DNA of 64,000 nt from Algiphilus sp965216485 (lineage in GTDB: Bacteria > Pseudomonadota > Gammaproteobacteria > Nevskiales > Nevskiaceae), in contig NZ_OZ244162.1 in the NCBI RefSeq assembly GCF_965216485.1, positions 3,100,001 to 3,164,000 on the forward strand, given 5' to 3'. Of this stretch, positions 28,228 through 38,605 are shown piece by piece; position 1 is the stretch's first letter; the number at the start of each line of letters is the position of its first letter. The notes under the pieces were generated by a model. The model was not told the origin of the DNA. It worked only from the letters and a program-made list of their open reading frames with translations, and made no database searches. The position numbers and the translations under genes were made by a program.

Positions 28228-28803
28228 TTCGGTCGGCTGCCGGGCCTCGGCAATGCGCTGAGCGACCGGTACGCCTTCGATGAACAGCTCGGTCAGAACC
28301 GCCTCCCCATGCAGCACGCGCACCACGGCCCAGGATGGCGCCAGCGTATTTGCGGTATCGGCGCGCATGGCTTCACGCGCCAGCCGCTCGGCTTCCGGTG
28401 CCTGTCGCTCGTTGAGGTAGTAGCGGTCAAAGGGCAGCGCCACACGCAGGCGGGTATCGTCCACCCGGTGCGCGACACGCACCTGCAGATAGTCCCCGGC
28501 CGGTGGTTGCCGACGCGGCGGCTGCAGCACCGCAAAGCCGTCAGATTCCACCGATATCGGCGCGTACAGCGCTTGATCGGATGGGTAACTTGCCCCGACC
28601 GGAACCGTGATCTCTGCCGCGGTGAACTGCAGCGTCACGTAGCGACCACGAAAGGGATCCACCGGGTCGACGGGTGCGGTGCGAAAGCGATAGGCCGTAC
28701 CGTGATCGACCACCTGCTGATACTGCTGAATCTGGCCGATTGGCAGCGCCCACTGCACCGCGAACACGGCCAGCAAGGCGAAAAGGGGTGCGTAGCGCTT
28801 CAT
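28216..28803 (-). CDS. GDYXXLXY-type membrane-anchored protein
   Basis: 195 residues with an N-terminal hydrophobic anchor (about 4-20) and the family segments DPVDPFRGRYVTLQF and GDYLQVRV, as in the GDYXXLXY (PF14345-like) proteins. The typical partner of this family is a DUF2157/DUF4401 membrane protein, and here the DUF2157 gene lies directly upstream with a 4-base overlap. Function unknown; the pair is probably an envelope complex. Confidence 0.88.
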   Translation of the reverse strand: MKRYAPLFALLAVFAVQWALPIGQIQQYQQVVDHGTAYRFRTAPVDPVDPFRGRYVTLQFTAAEITVPVGASYPSDQALYAPISVESDGFAVLQPPRRQPPAGDYLQVRVAHRVDDTRLRVALPFDRYYLNERQAPEAERLAREAMRADTANTLAPSWAVVRVLHGEAVLTELFIEGVPVAQRIAEARQPTESQQ

Positions 28804-30068
28804 GCCCGCACCGCGCGACGGCGCAGCCAGAGACTGGCTCCGATGAAGCCGATACCGGTGACGACAAAGGCCAACCCGCGCAACGAGAAGGGCAGATCGG
28901 CATCCAGGAAGCGCACCAGCACCAGCAGCGCGACCGTGACCAGACCCGCATGCGCCATGCCAAGCTGCCCGAGGCGCAGGCCGAAATGCAACAGGGTCAC
29001 CCCCATGCCCAGCACATAGGCATTGGCCAGCGACATGGCGACCAACGCCGGCATAGCCGAAGCAGGCAACAGCAAGGCCATGCCAACAAAGATGACGGGC
29101 ACCGCACCTGCGGCCAACAGAAGATGCAGCGCCCGGACGGCGCGCACCAGCAACGCGCCAAAAGCCAGCGCTGCCATCAGCAACAACCCTGTGGCAGCGG
29201 GAGACTCAAGGGCATTCAGGCCACCGCTGCGGCCTTGCCAGAAGTCCTCGAAGGTGGCGGCCGCCGCCATCACGATGAGCCCGGCCTGCGCGAGGCTACG
29301 CAGCGGCGCCAGCGGCGCGCGGCCCTCGGCATCACGCGCCAACCAGACGATCCCGACACCCAATACCAGCCATAGCAAGGCCGCCTCCCGCCCGGCGAGC
29401 CCAGCCAGGCTGATGCCCACGGCCGCGATCGCTGTTGGCACCCACAGCGAAAGCGTCAGCGCGGCCGCCCGTCGCTGGCCAGCCTGGAAGCGGAAAGCGA
29501 TCAGCGGCAGCAGACTGATGAAGGCAGCCACCACTGCCAGGGGGGCGACGCCTTCCGCGGCCACCGTCCACCCCAGCAAAGCCGCCGCGCTCAGCAACAG
29601 GACGGAGAACGCACGCAGCACATAGGCCAGAGGAATGGCGACCAGTGCACAGCTCAACAGATAGCGGTCCAGCTCACCGCCCAGGTGATAGATCTGCCCC
29701 ACAAGAGCCAACGCCGCCGCAAAGGCCAAGGCGGTAAAGGCGCCTGCAGCCTCTCGCCACGGCTCGGCAAAAGGCGCGCGCACCAGCGCCCAGACGCAGG
29801 CCACCTGGCCCACCGCCAGTGGGGTAAAGGCGATCAGAATGCGCATGCCGCGGGACAATCCATCCCAGTTGTGGGCGAGCAGCAGCACCACACCAAAGCC
29901 GACCAGCAGCGCGCCCAAGGCACCGAGCAAAGGCCAGATCCAGCGCCGGGGCGACGGGCTGTGCGCGGCACAGTAGGCACGCAGACGCTCGGCGACCTCC
30001 GCGTCAATGACGCCTTCCGCCTGCATCTGCGGCAATTCCTGCTGCAGCCATGCCGGGCCGCGTTTCAT
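28800..30068 (-). CDS. DUF2157 membrane protein
   Basis: 422 residues. A soluble N-terminal DUF2157 region (about 1-55; WLQQELPQMQAEGVIDAEVA) is followed by about 12 hydrophobic helices with the family motif GVVLLLAHNWDGLSRGMRIL near 75-95. The start at 30068 is the ATG directly before the conserved N-terminus. It overlaps the GDYXXLXY-type gene by four bases and is probably cotranscribed and cotranslated with it. Function unknown. Confidence 0.88.
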   Translation of the reverse strand: MKRGPAWLQQELPQMQAEGVIDAEVAERLRAYCAAHSPSPRRWIWPLLGALGALLVGFGVVLLLAHNWDGLSRGMRILIAFTPLAVGQVACVWALVRAPFAEPWREAAGAFTALAFAAALALVGQIYHLGGELDRYLLSCALVAIPLAYVLRAFSVLLLSAAALLGWTVAAEGVAPLAVVAAFISLLPLIAFRFQAGQRRAAALTLSLWVPTAIAAVGISLAGLAGREAALLWLVLGVGIVWLARDAEGRAPLAPLRSLAQAGLIVMAAAATFEDFWQGRSGGLNALESPAATGLLLMAALAFGALLVRAVRALHLLLAAGAVPVIFVGMALLLPASAMPALVAMSLANAYVLGMGVTLLHFGLRLGQLGMAHAGLVTVALLVLVRFLDADLPFSLRGLAFVVTGIGFIGASLWLRRRAVRA

Positions 30069-30330
30069 CGCACCCGCTGCCCTGCAGTCTTTCCACCCTT
30101 GTGTCCGCCTTCCTTCCGCACGCTTCTCCCCTGACCGCATCGGCCGACCGCGGTCGTCCCTCTGGCGACATCCTACCGCTCACGGGGGCTGCTCCGGTAT
30201 GGCAGCCATCCGCGCTGGGCAGGGCCCTGCTTGGGCTCCGGAACGCTCCGGGTGCAGCCCTTCGGCACGCAATTGAACGATCGTCCAGCGTCCGGCACAC
30301 TCGTGGGAAACGACACAGCAGGAGACAGCC

Positions 30331-31710
30331 ATGCCCGACAACAGCGCGGTCCCGCGCTACTGCGACGCCGAGGTACCGCCCAGTGCCACACGGCGCGATC
30401 TGCGGCATGTGCCAGGCACGTCGGGCCTGCCCGTCATCGGACAGACATTGGAATTCCTGCGCGATCCGCTGGCCTTCACGCGCAGCCAGCAACGACGCTT
30501 CGGCAGTGTCTCCCGGGTGAACTTCCTGTTCTGCGAACGCGCCTGCCTGCTCAGCGCGGACGCCAATGCGCTGCTGCTGCGCGACCGGGAGGGCATCTTC
30601 TCGGCGCACGACGGCTGGACACCGATTCTCGGCGACCTGTTTCCGCACGGGCTGATGCTGCGCGACGGTGCCGATCACAAGCACCACCGCCGGCTGATGC
30701 AGCCCGCCTTTCGCAAGGAAGCACTCGATGGTTACCTGCGGCGCATGCAGCCGCACATCCAGCAGGCCGTCCACACCTGGTCCGGCCAGTCGCGCATCCA
30801 CTTCTATCCGGCAGTGAAGAAGCTGACGCTGGGCATTGCCGCCGACTGCTTTCTCGGTCTCGAACTGCAATCGGAAATCGATGCCGTCAATACCGCCTTT
30901 ACCGATGTGGTGGAAGCCTCTACGGCCGTGGTACGCGCGCCCATCCCACTGGCAGGACGCAAATATGCCCGCGGCCTGCGCGGCCGCCGTTTTCTCGAGG
31001 ACTTCATCGCCGCGCGCATTCCCGAGCACCGCCGCGGCACGGCCAATGACCTTCTCAGCCAGCTGTGCCACGCCCGTGACGAACAGGGTGCGCATTACAG
31101 CGACGAAGATGTGGTCAACCACATGATCTTCCTGATGATGGCGGCGCATGACACCACCACCAGCGCACTGACCACCATCGTCTACGCCCTTGCCGCGCAT
31201 CCGCACTGGCAGCAGCGATTGCGCGCCGATGTCGAGCACATCGGCGGCGCGCATCTGGCGCCCGAGCAGGTGGAAGCCGCAGAACTGACCAACCAGGTGC
31301 TGCGCGAGGCCCTCCGTCTGTATCCACCGCTGACCACCATGGTGCGACAGGCAACCCGGCCCTTTTCCATTGATGGCATCGAGCTGCCGGCGGGCACCTC
31401 GGCCGCCATCTTCCCGGTGTATACCCATCGCGATCCGCAGTGGTGGACTGAGCCGGACGCCTTCGACCCCGAGCGATTCAGTACGGAGCGCGCCGAGCAT
31501 CGCCGTCACCCTTTCGCCTGGGTACCCTTCGGCGGCGGCGCGCACATGTGTCTGGGCCTGCACTTCGCCGAAATGCAGGTGAAGGCCGTGATGCACGTCA
31601 TGCTGCGCCAGATGCAATGGTCGGTCAGCCAGGGCTACACCATGCCCTACCAGCTCGCCCCCATCGCCAAGCCCCGCGACGGACTACCCATCCGCATCCA
31701 GCCGCGCTGA
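30331..31710 (+). CDS. cytochrome P450
   Basis: 459 residues, a full-length soluble bacterial P450. The I-helix oxygen-activation motif reads MMAAHDTTTS, the K-helix ExxR is EALR, and the heme-binding loop is FGGGAHMCLGLHF with ligand C407. The N-terminal PGTSGLPVIGQTLEFLRDP resembles the proline-rich entry of CYP51/CYP120-like enzymes rather than CYP153 alkane hydroxylases. The redox partner is not encoded nearby. It might hydroxylate a sterol, retinoid or terpenoid-like substrate, which is inference. Confidence 0.92.
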   Translation: MPDNSAVPRYCDAEVPPSATRRDLRHVPGTSGLPVIGQTLEFLRDPLAFTRSQQRRFGSVSRVNFLFCERACLLSADANALLLRDREGIFSAHDGWTPILGDLFPHGLMLRDGADHKHHRRLMQPAFRKEALDGYLRRMQPHIQQAVHTWSGQSRIHFYPAVKKLTLGIAADCFLGLELQSEIDAVNTAFTDVVEASTAVVRAPIPLAGRKYARGLRGRRFLEDFIAARIPEHRRGTANDLLSQLCHARDEQGAHYSDEDVVNHMIFLMMAAHDTTTSALTTIVYALAAHPHWQQRLRADVEHIGGAHLAPEQVEAAELTNQVLREALRLYPPLTTMVRQATRPFSIDGIELPAGTSAAIFPVYTHRDPQWWTEPDAFDPERFSTERAEHRRHPFAWVPFGGGAHMCLGLHFAEMQVKAVMHVMLRQMQWSVSQGYTMPYQLAPIAKPRDGLPIRIQPR

Positions 31711-31753
31711 CATTCACGCAGGGCTCAGGCGGTGTGCGCATGCTGTGCACCGC

Positions 31754-32803
31754 ATGAAGACGCCCACCATTCCCTCGCATCAACGCAAGCCCTGGCGCCG
31801 CCGCGATGGCCTCGGTCGTGCTGCGCGCTGGGTGCTGCGCCGGCGCCATGTGCTGATGCCCACGGCCAGTTTCCTGGCTGGCTGTGCCAGCTACCTGCTG
31901 GTCGAGCGCAGCGCGGCGCTGGCGCAGGGTGTGGCGCTCATGGTGCTGGCGAGCTGGTGCTGGATTCTGGCGGAACCCTTCCTCGCCGGGCTCCTGCACC
32001 GCTTCAGCAATGGGCGCGTCTCGCCGGCGCTGCTGCGCATGGTCACGCAGTCTCTGCATCAGGAAACCCTGTTCTTCGCGCTGCCCTTTGTCTGGGCAGC
32101 CACCCACTGGAGCAGTGGTCAGCCGGTCTTTCTGACGCTCGTGATCCTGGCTGCCCTCGCGACCACCATCGACCGGATCTACCTGGACCGCATCTGCTCC
32201 GTGCCCTGGCGGGCGCTTGCCTTCCAGGCCTTCTGCGCCTTCGTCGCCGCGCTGGTGGTCGTGCCGCTGGCGCTGCACTGGGATACCCAGCAAGCACTGC
32301 GCATGGCCGCTGGTCTGATGCTGCTTGGCCTGCTGCCCGCCCTGGTCCAGGCCCTGCGTCATCTGCCGCCGCGGCGCTGGACGATGGCCACCCTGGTGCT
32401 GGCAGCGCTGCTCGGCCTGGGCTGGCTGCTGCGCACCGGAATTCCTCCGGTCGGCATTCAGAGTCAGCAGATGCGATTGACCGAAGCGGTGAGCGCGTCG
32501 CTGGTGCCCGGCCCTGCGGTGCAGCGCATCACGGCGGATCAGCTCAGGGCCGCGGGCATGCATGCATTCGCATCGGTGCGCGCACCGCTTGGCCTGCGCC
32601 AGACCCTGGTCTTCGAATGGCATCGCAACGGCCAGTTGGTGGACCGGATTCCCACCACCATCGAAGGCGGGCGCGAGGCCGGTTTTCGCACCTATTCGCG
32701 CAAGCAACGCTTCCCCGCCGACGCCGTCGGCCATTGGCGGGTCGAACTGCGCACAGCCGATGGCCAGCTGGTGGCGCGTGCCGATCTGATGGTGACAGCC
32801 TAG
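31754..32803 (+). CDS. membrane protein with C-terminal DUF2914-like domain
   Basis: 349 residues: about seven hydrophobic helices (residues ~30-240) with the DUF5924-like pattern (SLHQETLFFALPFVWAATHW), then a soluble beta-rich domain (about 250-349) matching DUF2914 (VFEWHRNGQLVDRIPTTIEG, FRTYSRK, HWRVELRTADGQLV). The ATG at 31754 was preferred over a GTG at 31745. It follows the P450 gene by 43 bases on the same strand and could be cotranscribed. Function unknown. Confidence 0.82.
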   Translation: MKTPTIPSHQRKPWRRRDGLGRAARWVLRRRHVLMPTASFLAGCASYLLVERSAALAQGVALMVLASWCWILAEPFLAGLLHRFSNGRVSPALLRMVTQSLHQETLFFALPFVWAATHWSSGQPVFLTLVILAALATTIDRIYLDRICSVPWRALAFQAFCAFVAALVVVPLALHWDTQQALRMAAGLMLLGLLPALVQALRHLPPRRWTMATLVLAALLGLGWLLRTGIPPVGIQSQQMRLTEAVSASLVPGPAVQRITADQLRAAGMHAFASVRAPLGLRQTLVFEWHRNGQLVDRIPTTIEGGREAGFRTYSRKQRFPADAVGHWRVELRTADGQLVARADLMVTA

Positions 32804-32813
32804 CCCCGTCGGC

Positions 32814-33743
32814 TCAGTCGCCGCCGCGATAGAGCGAGAGCAGCAGGATGCCGGCCAGCACAAGCCCCGTGCCGGCCAGCTGCACGCCGCTGAAGGGCTC
32901 ATCAAGAATCCACCACGCCAGGCCAAGGGTTGACACCGGCCCCATCATCCCCGCCTGTGCGGCCGGCCCGGCCCCGATGCGCGCGATCGCGAACATGGTC
33001 AGGAACACGGGGAGGACCGTGCATACGGTCGCATTGACCAGCGACAACTGCCAGACCGCCGCGCTCTGTGTGAACAAGGTCGGAAAGGGCCGCAGCAGCG
33101 CGTACTGAAGCAGACTGGCGATGCAGCAGGCGATGAGAGCGAGCGAGACCAGACGCAGCGTGCCGACACGCGCCACCAGTTCGCCAGACAGCAGCAGATA
33201 GATCGCGTAGCTGACCGCCGCACCGAAGACCAACCCCGCGCCGAGTACCACGCTGTCTCCGCCAAGGGAGAGGTCGTGCCAGAACACCAGCACGATGCCG
33301 GCATAGGCGAAGGCCATCGAACACCACTGCAGTCGCGTCACCTGGCGCTGGAAGAACAGCATGCCCAGCAGCAGTACGAAGGTGGGTGTCAGGAAGAGGA
33401 TCAGACGTTCCAGGCCGGCGGTGATGTACTGCAAGCCGAGAAAATCGAGAATGCTGGCGGCGTAGTAGCCCAGCAGACCCAGCGCCATGACGTGCAGCGC
33501 ATCGCGCCAGGAAGGCCGTGGCCGCTGCGCCCAGGTCCAGGCGGCAATCAGCAGGAAGAAGGGCACCGACAGCAGCATGCGCAATGCGAGCAGGGTCACC
33601 GCGTCGATGCCCTCGCGGTAGAGCAGCTTGGCCACGATGGCCTTGGCGGAGAAGAACACCGCGCCCAGTACTGCCAGCGCGAGTCCGCCCATGTAATACC
33701 GGCGGGCATGCGGGGACGCCGCGCGTATGGGGGTCTGGCTCAT
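32814..33743 (-). CDS. EamA/DMT-family transporter
   Basis: 309 residues with ten hydrophobic segments in two EamA repeats, and the family's end-of-repeat pattern LVFGAAVSYAIYLLLSGELV and GPVSTLGLAWWILDEPFSG. It is probably an inner-membrane exporter of a small metabolite; the substrate cannot be inferred. It is convergent with the DUF2914-type gene with ten bases between stops. Confidence 0.92.
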   Translation of the reverse strand: MSQTPIRAASPHARRYYMGGLALAVLGAVFFSAKAIVAKLLYREGIDAVTLLALRMLLSVPFFLLIAAWTWAQRPRPSWRDALHVMALGLLGYYAASILDFLGLQYITAGLERLILFLTPTFVLLLGMLFFQRQVTRLQWCSMAFAYAGIVLVFWHDLSLGGDSVVLGAGLVFGAAVSYAIYLLLSGELVARVGTLRLVSLALIACCIASLLQYALLRPFPTLFTQSAAVWQLSLVNATVCTVLPVFLTMFAIARIGAGPAAQAGMMGPVSTLGLAWWILDEPFSGVQLAGTGLVLAGILLLSLYRGGD

Positions 33744-33857
33744 GCCTCATTATCGCTGCTGGCGGTGTGGCACCGCAGTGAGGCAATGCCGGCGACCGCT
33801 TGACCCGATCCGCGTCATCGGCGGCATGATGGCCGCCGACACCCGCATGGAGAGTTC

Positions 33858-34436
33858 ATGGAAGACCGCATGCTGCGCGCCATGGCGCGCTGGCCCAATG
33901 TCCCCGCGCTGTACGGATGGTTGTTTCTCGACCGCCGCGGCAACTGGCATGTGCGCGGAGAACGCATCACGCGCCCGCAGATCATCGACACCATCAACGC
34001 CAACTACCTCCCGGATGCGGACGGTGCCTGGTACTTCCAGAACGGCCCGCAGCGCGGCTATGTCCGCCTTGCCTACGCGCCCCTGATTCTGACGGTGGGC
34101 GCCGACGGCGCCCTGCTGACCCACACCGGTGCGCAGGTGCAGGCACCTTCCGCCGCCTGGCTGGACGAGGATGGCAGCCTGCTGCTGAGCACCGAGCACG
34201 GCCCGGCCCTGCTCGCCGATACCGAGGGCGATTGGCTGCTCGACCGGCTGATCGGCGAGGACAACCCGGTCGATGAGGTGCAGTTGGCGCAGGCCCTCGC
34301 CCAGCCCAGCGGCAGCCCGACCGGGTTGTGGCTGTCATGGGGCAACGGGCACAGCCTGGCCTTGAACCGCCTCGATGCCGCGCAGGCACCCGCCACGCTC
34401 GGCTTCATCGCCGATCCGCAGCCCTCCGACACCTAA
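33858..34436 (+). CDS. conserved proteobacterial protein of unknown function
   Basis: 192 residues beginning MEDRMLRAMARWPNVPALYG, then WLFLDRRGNWHVRGERI and WYFQNGPQRGYVRLAYAPLI. This opening is well conserved among beta- and gammaproteobacteria (a DUF29xx-type family, number not certain). It is a soluble beta-rich protein without signal peptide. The stop overlaps the stop of the convergent DUF5995-like gene in a shared CTAA. Function unknown. Confidence 0.8.
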   Translation: MEDRMLRAMARWPNVPALYGWLFLDRRGNWHVRGERITRPQIIDTINANYLPDADGAWYFQNGPQRGYVRLAYAPLILTVGADGALLTHTGAQVQAPSAAWLDEDGSLLLSTEHGPALLADTEGDWLLDRLIGEDNPVDEVQLAQALAQPSGSPTGLWLSWGNGHSLALNRLDAAQAPATLGFIADPQPSDT

Positions 34437-35452
34437 ACGCACACGCGGCGTCGGCGCTGCCATAGCCCGAGCACTGCAGCCAATGCCCACCACCGCGATG
34501 GCGCACCGCCGCCGGCGGTGGTCGCGGTGTCATTCGACACTGCACTGCCTTCGCCCGCCGCGCGATCCTCGGCGAGGACGCGTTCACAATGCGCGCGGCG
34601 CAATGCACGCCGCCCGGGGATCGCACCCGTGGCGAGCACCTCGGCCGTCAGCTCGGCCTGCCATTCAATGCTGTCCGCGGTCAGCGGCGCCAGCCCACTA
34701 TCGGCATGGCGGACGAGTCGCTCGGCGTTGCGCCAGACCCCTTCGCGCCACAGCGCCACCAGTTGCTGGGCGGCGAGATTGTCGAGCAGCAGGCCCTCAC
34801 CCATCAGGTCCTGCAGAAAAGGGTCGTAGCGACGCTGAATCTCGTTGACGATGGGCGTGTAGGCCGCATTCAAGGTTTGGTTGAAGCGATCGTGATCCGG
34901 TTTGCGGCTGGCGCCGTCCGGCAACGTCAACCCGACTACCGCCAGCGCGAAGGGCATGTCGCGCTGCACGTGCGCGTTGATGGCCAGCAGCATGTCGTGC
35001 AGGGCGGTCCAGTCGCCTTCCTGCGCGGCTGCCATCGCCGTCTCCCAGGCGGGCGGGATCGGTCGACCGGCGAGATGGTCCGTGATCATCTGCTCGTAGA
35101 GTTCATAGAAGGCGAGCGCTTCGAAGCCGAAGCCGGCCGGGTCGTCGAAGAATCCCGGATCCTTCTCGAGCTGGAGGCGCGCTTCCCGCGTCAGCAGCCG
35201 GTAGACGGTGGGAAAGACAGCGCGGTGATCGCAGCCGAAGAAGGCCTCCCACTCAGCGAGCTGCGCCTCGACGAATCGCACGCAATGCAAGCCGTCCACG
35301 CCGCAGCGCGCGGTCCGGTCTTCAGCCGGCGCGTCCTGGTACAGCGGCGGCAACACATCCGTCAGCGGCACATAGGGCACTGACTGGGCGTGGCCCTGGC
35401 CCACGCCCAACAGGGCGACAAGGGCCAAGCGAGCAGCAATGCCATAGCGCAT
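34433..35452 (-). CDS. secreted DUF5995-like protein with GlyGly-CTERM-like tail
   Basis: 339 residues with a signal peptide (about 1-22, ending GHA). The central region matches DUF5995: WEAFFGCDHRAVFPTVYRLL, INAHVQRDMPFALAVVGL and GASRKPDHDRFN. The C-terminus reads TTAGGGAPSRWWALAAVLGL followed by WQRRRR: a Gly-rich spacer, a short hydrophobic helix and a basic end, as in GlyGly-CTERM sorting signals processed by rhombosortase. Cell-surface release is predicted. No rhombosortase gene is in the window. Confidence 0.82.
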   Translation of the reverse strand: MRYGIAARLALVALLGVGQGHAQSVPYVPLTDVLPPLYQDAPAEDRTARCGVDGLHCVRFVEAQLAEWEAFFGCDHRAVFPTVYRLLTREARLQLEKDPGFFDDPAGFGFEALAFYELYEQMITDHLAGRPIPPAWETAMAAAQEGDWTALHDMLLAINAHVQRDMPFALAVVGLTLPDGASRKPDHDRFNQTLNAAYTPIVNEIQRRYDPFLQDLMGEGLLLDNLAAQQLVALWREGVWRNAERLVRHADSGLAPLTADSIEWQAELTAEVLATGAIPGRRALRRAHCERVLAEDRAAGEGSAVSNDTATTAGGGAPSRWWALAAVLGLWQRRRRVCV

Positions 35453-35536
35453 GGCGGTCTCCTCCTCACCTTTTCGGCAGGATGCTATGCCGGACCACGC
35501 GCTACGGCAAAGGCGGCACCTGGCACCGCCTCCCGA

Positions 35537-36106
35537 TTAGCGGCCGAAGGTCGCCTCGAGGGTGCCCACGGCCAAGGCATTGGCGTTGAGCTGGAAGCCG
35601 ATCAGCGCGGCGCTGGCGTCTTCCGGCACCGGCAGGCTTTCCATGGGCAGCGCGAAGACGCGCACCTGATAGCGGTGCGGATCGTCCCCTTCAGGCGGAC
35701 ATGGACCGCCATAGGCGTGCGCACCGAAGTCGTTGCGCGCCTGCAAGGCGCCCTCGGGCAGGGCATCGCCGTCCGCGGTGCCAGCGCCTTCTTCAAGAGC
35801 CGTCGTGTCGGCGGGAATGTTGTAGGCAATCCAATGCCACCAGCCGCTGCCGGTGGGCGCATCCGGGTCATAGATGGTTACGGCAAGGCTCTGCGTGCCC
35901 TCCGGCAACTGGGACCATGACACCTGCGGCGAGCGGTTCCCGCCCGTGCAGCCAAAACCGTCATAGACCGAGCGCATCGGCACGGACTCACCGGCCGACC
36001 ACGTCGTGCTGGATACGGTCAGCTCGGCCTTCTGGGCCTGAGCTGGTACAGCGACGGCGAAGGCGAGTAGTGCACCCGCCGTGAGTGCAGAAAGACTGCT
36101 ACGCAT
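35537..36106 (-). CDS. YbhB/YbcL-type PEBP-like protein, secreted
   Basis: 189 residues with a signal peptide (about 1-24, ending AQA). The phosphatidylethanolamine-binding-protein-like fold is shown by PMRSVYDGFGCTGGNRSPQV, YDPDAPTGSGWWHWIAYNIP, and FGAHAYGGPCPPEGDDPHRY. The family includes E. coli YbhB and YbcL; a role as ligand-binding or kinase inhibitor-like protein is by family only. The start at 36106 is decided by the signal peptide. Confidence 0.92.
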   Translation of the reverse strand: MRSSLSALTAGALLAFAVAVPAQAQKAELTVSSTTWSAGESVPMRSVYDGFGCTGGNRSPQVSWSQLPEGTQSLAVTIYDPDAPTGSGWWHWIAYNIPADTTALEEGAGTADGDALPEGALQARNDFGAHAYGGPCPPEGDDPHRYQVRVFALPMESLPVPEDASAALIGFQLNANALAVGTLEATFGR

Positions 36107-36207
36107 GAAAAGCTCCCTGGTAAACCAACGCTTCAGCCTACAAAGCAGCCGCCCGGTGTGCCAGCCCTGTTGCGCTTCGACCGACACCGGGCGCACCGGA
36201 AGACGGC

Positions 36208-36579
36208 TCACATCGTGTAGAAAAATTCCTCGCGCACGATCTTGCCGTCGGCGACGGTGTAGACACCCACTTCCTTCATCTGGGTGCGCTCTCCCGATGC
36301 CCTGTCGGTGACGTCCATCTCGAAGATCACGGCAAAGCGATCGTCCCCGTGCATGTAGGGGCCATCGATGGTGCTGTCGTTCTCCTCCATGGTGCTGTAC
36401 CACCAGTCGTGCTTGCCCTTGATGCCCGCGCGACCCTTGGTTTCGCGACTATCCATCCCCGGGCCCTGCATCGCCTCCACCGACACCGCGTCCTCGGCGT
36501 AGAGCGTCTCCAACCCCTTGTCGGTCTCACCCGACCGACAGCATTCGACCAGCGCCTCTGCGACTTCCCGTCCCGTCAT
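36208..36579 (-). CDS. SnoaL-like / nuclear-transport-factor-2-like protein
   Basis: 123 residues forming a single cone-shaped NTF2-like domain (LVECCRSGETDKGLETLYAE ... GDDRFAVIFEMDVTDRASGE). Such proteins act as isomerases, hydrolases or binding domains; no catalytic set is evident here. GGAGGGG six bases before the ATG at 36579 decides the start over ATGs further upstream. The gene is divergent from the ABC-2 transporter operon. Confidence 0.85.
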   Translation of the reverse strand: MTGREVAEALVECCRSGETDKGLETLYAEDAVSVEAMQGPGMDSRETKGRAGIKGKHDWWYSTMEENDSTIDGPYMHGDDRFAVIFEMDVTDRASGERTQMKEVGVYTVADGKIVREEFFYTM

Positions 36580-36742
36580 TGCCTGCCCCTCCATTGCCGG
36601 GCACCCTGCCCACAGCGAGTATTGACTGCCGTCGGGCCGCAATCAACGACAGCGGCGTGACATTGCGCACGGCAGCCGCAGACGCCTCAACGCCCACCAT
36701 GCTGCGGCTTCGTCCATACCACGGACGCCGGGGGGCACTACC

Positions 36743-37685
<943 letters not shown>

Positions 37686-37693
<8 letters not shown>

Positions 37694-38453
37694 CTTTCGA
37701 CTGCGCAGCGTCGCCGGCGTGGTGGAGCGCCACCGCGTCGCCCAGCTGCGCACCTGGAAAGTGGGGCTGACCTGGTTTCTGATCGAACCTGCCTTCGTGC
37801 TGGTGGCGATGGGTTCCGGCGTCGGCCAGCTGGTCGTGGAGATTCCGGGACATGGTCCCTACTCGCACTTCGTCACCCCCGGCATCATCATCGGCATGGT
37901 GATGTTTCATGCCCTCTTCGATTCCGCGTGGGGCGTGTTCAACCGCATCCAGCAAGGCGCACTGGAGACACAGCTCACCGCCCCGGTCACCGTCGCCGAG
38001 CTGGCCGCCGGTGAGGCCTTGTGGGGCGGGATACGCGGCGTGATTTCGACCCTGGCCATCGGCGCACTCGCGATCCTGCTGGGGTGGTTCCCGCTGGCGG
38101 CCCTGCCCGTCACCCTGCTGGTCTCGTTCCTGGTCGGGGTGCAATTCGGTGTGGTCGGACTGTGCTCGGCCTCGGCCTCGCCCAGCATGTCCGCGCTGAC
38201 CCTGGTGTTCACCGTTCTGGCCACACCGCTGTTCTTCTTCAGCGGCTCCTTCTTTCCGATCGCGGTGCTGCCTGACTGGATTGAACCACTCGCCTGGATC
38301 GCACCCTTGACGCCCGGGGTGCATCTCGCCCGCGGCATCGCCGAAAGCAGCCTGGATGTCAGCCATGCGCTGAGTGCGCTCTATCTCGTCGCCTTCACCG
38401 GCCTGCTGTTCCCGCTCGCCGCCCGCATGCTGCGATCGCGGATGGTGAAGTAG
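37686..38453 (+). CDS. ABC-2 exporter permease (NodJ-like)
   Basis: 255 residues with six hydrophobic helices and the ABC-2 family segment LVFTVLATPLFFFSGSFFPI then LPDWIEPLAWIAPLTPGVHL. Partner of the upstream ATPase. Although NodIJ export nodulation factors in rhizobia, close homologues occur in many non-symbiotic proteobacteria, so no nodulation role should be read into this. Confidence 0.92.
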
Positions 38454-38605
38454 CTCCTCCAACCACATCCTGCGCGCACGGTCAGACTTCCCCGCACCAG
38501 GGGCGGGCAATCTCGACCTGGTCTCGCTTGTGCGCTGTGTGCCTGCTTGCGCGCACCTCGGTGCATGACCTATACCGGGCCAATCAGCGATGGCAGGCAG
38601 GGACA

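Noticed and set aside
30004..31617. Open frame opposite the cytochrome P450
   Set aside because: Antisense to a gene with all P450 motifs; no recognisable domain.
30331..31710. CYP153 alkane hydroxylase
   Set aside because: N-terminal pattern and heme loop fit a CYP51/CYP120-like form better, and no ferredoxin/reductase genes accompany it.
35537..36403. Long N-terminal extension of the PEBP-like gene
   Set aside because: The extension is antisense-like, Arg/His-rich, and would bury the signal peptide. The start at 36106 gives a correct exported protein.
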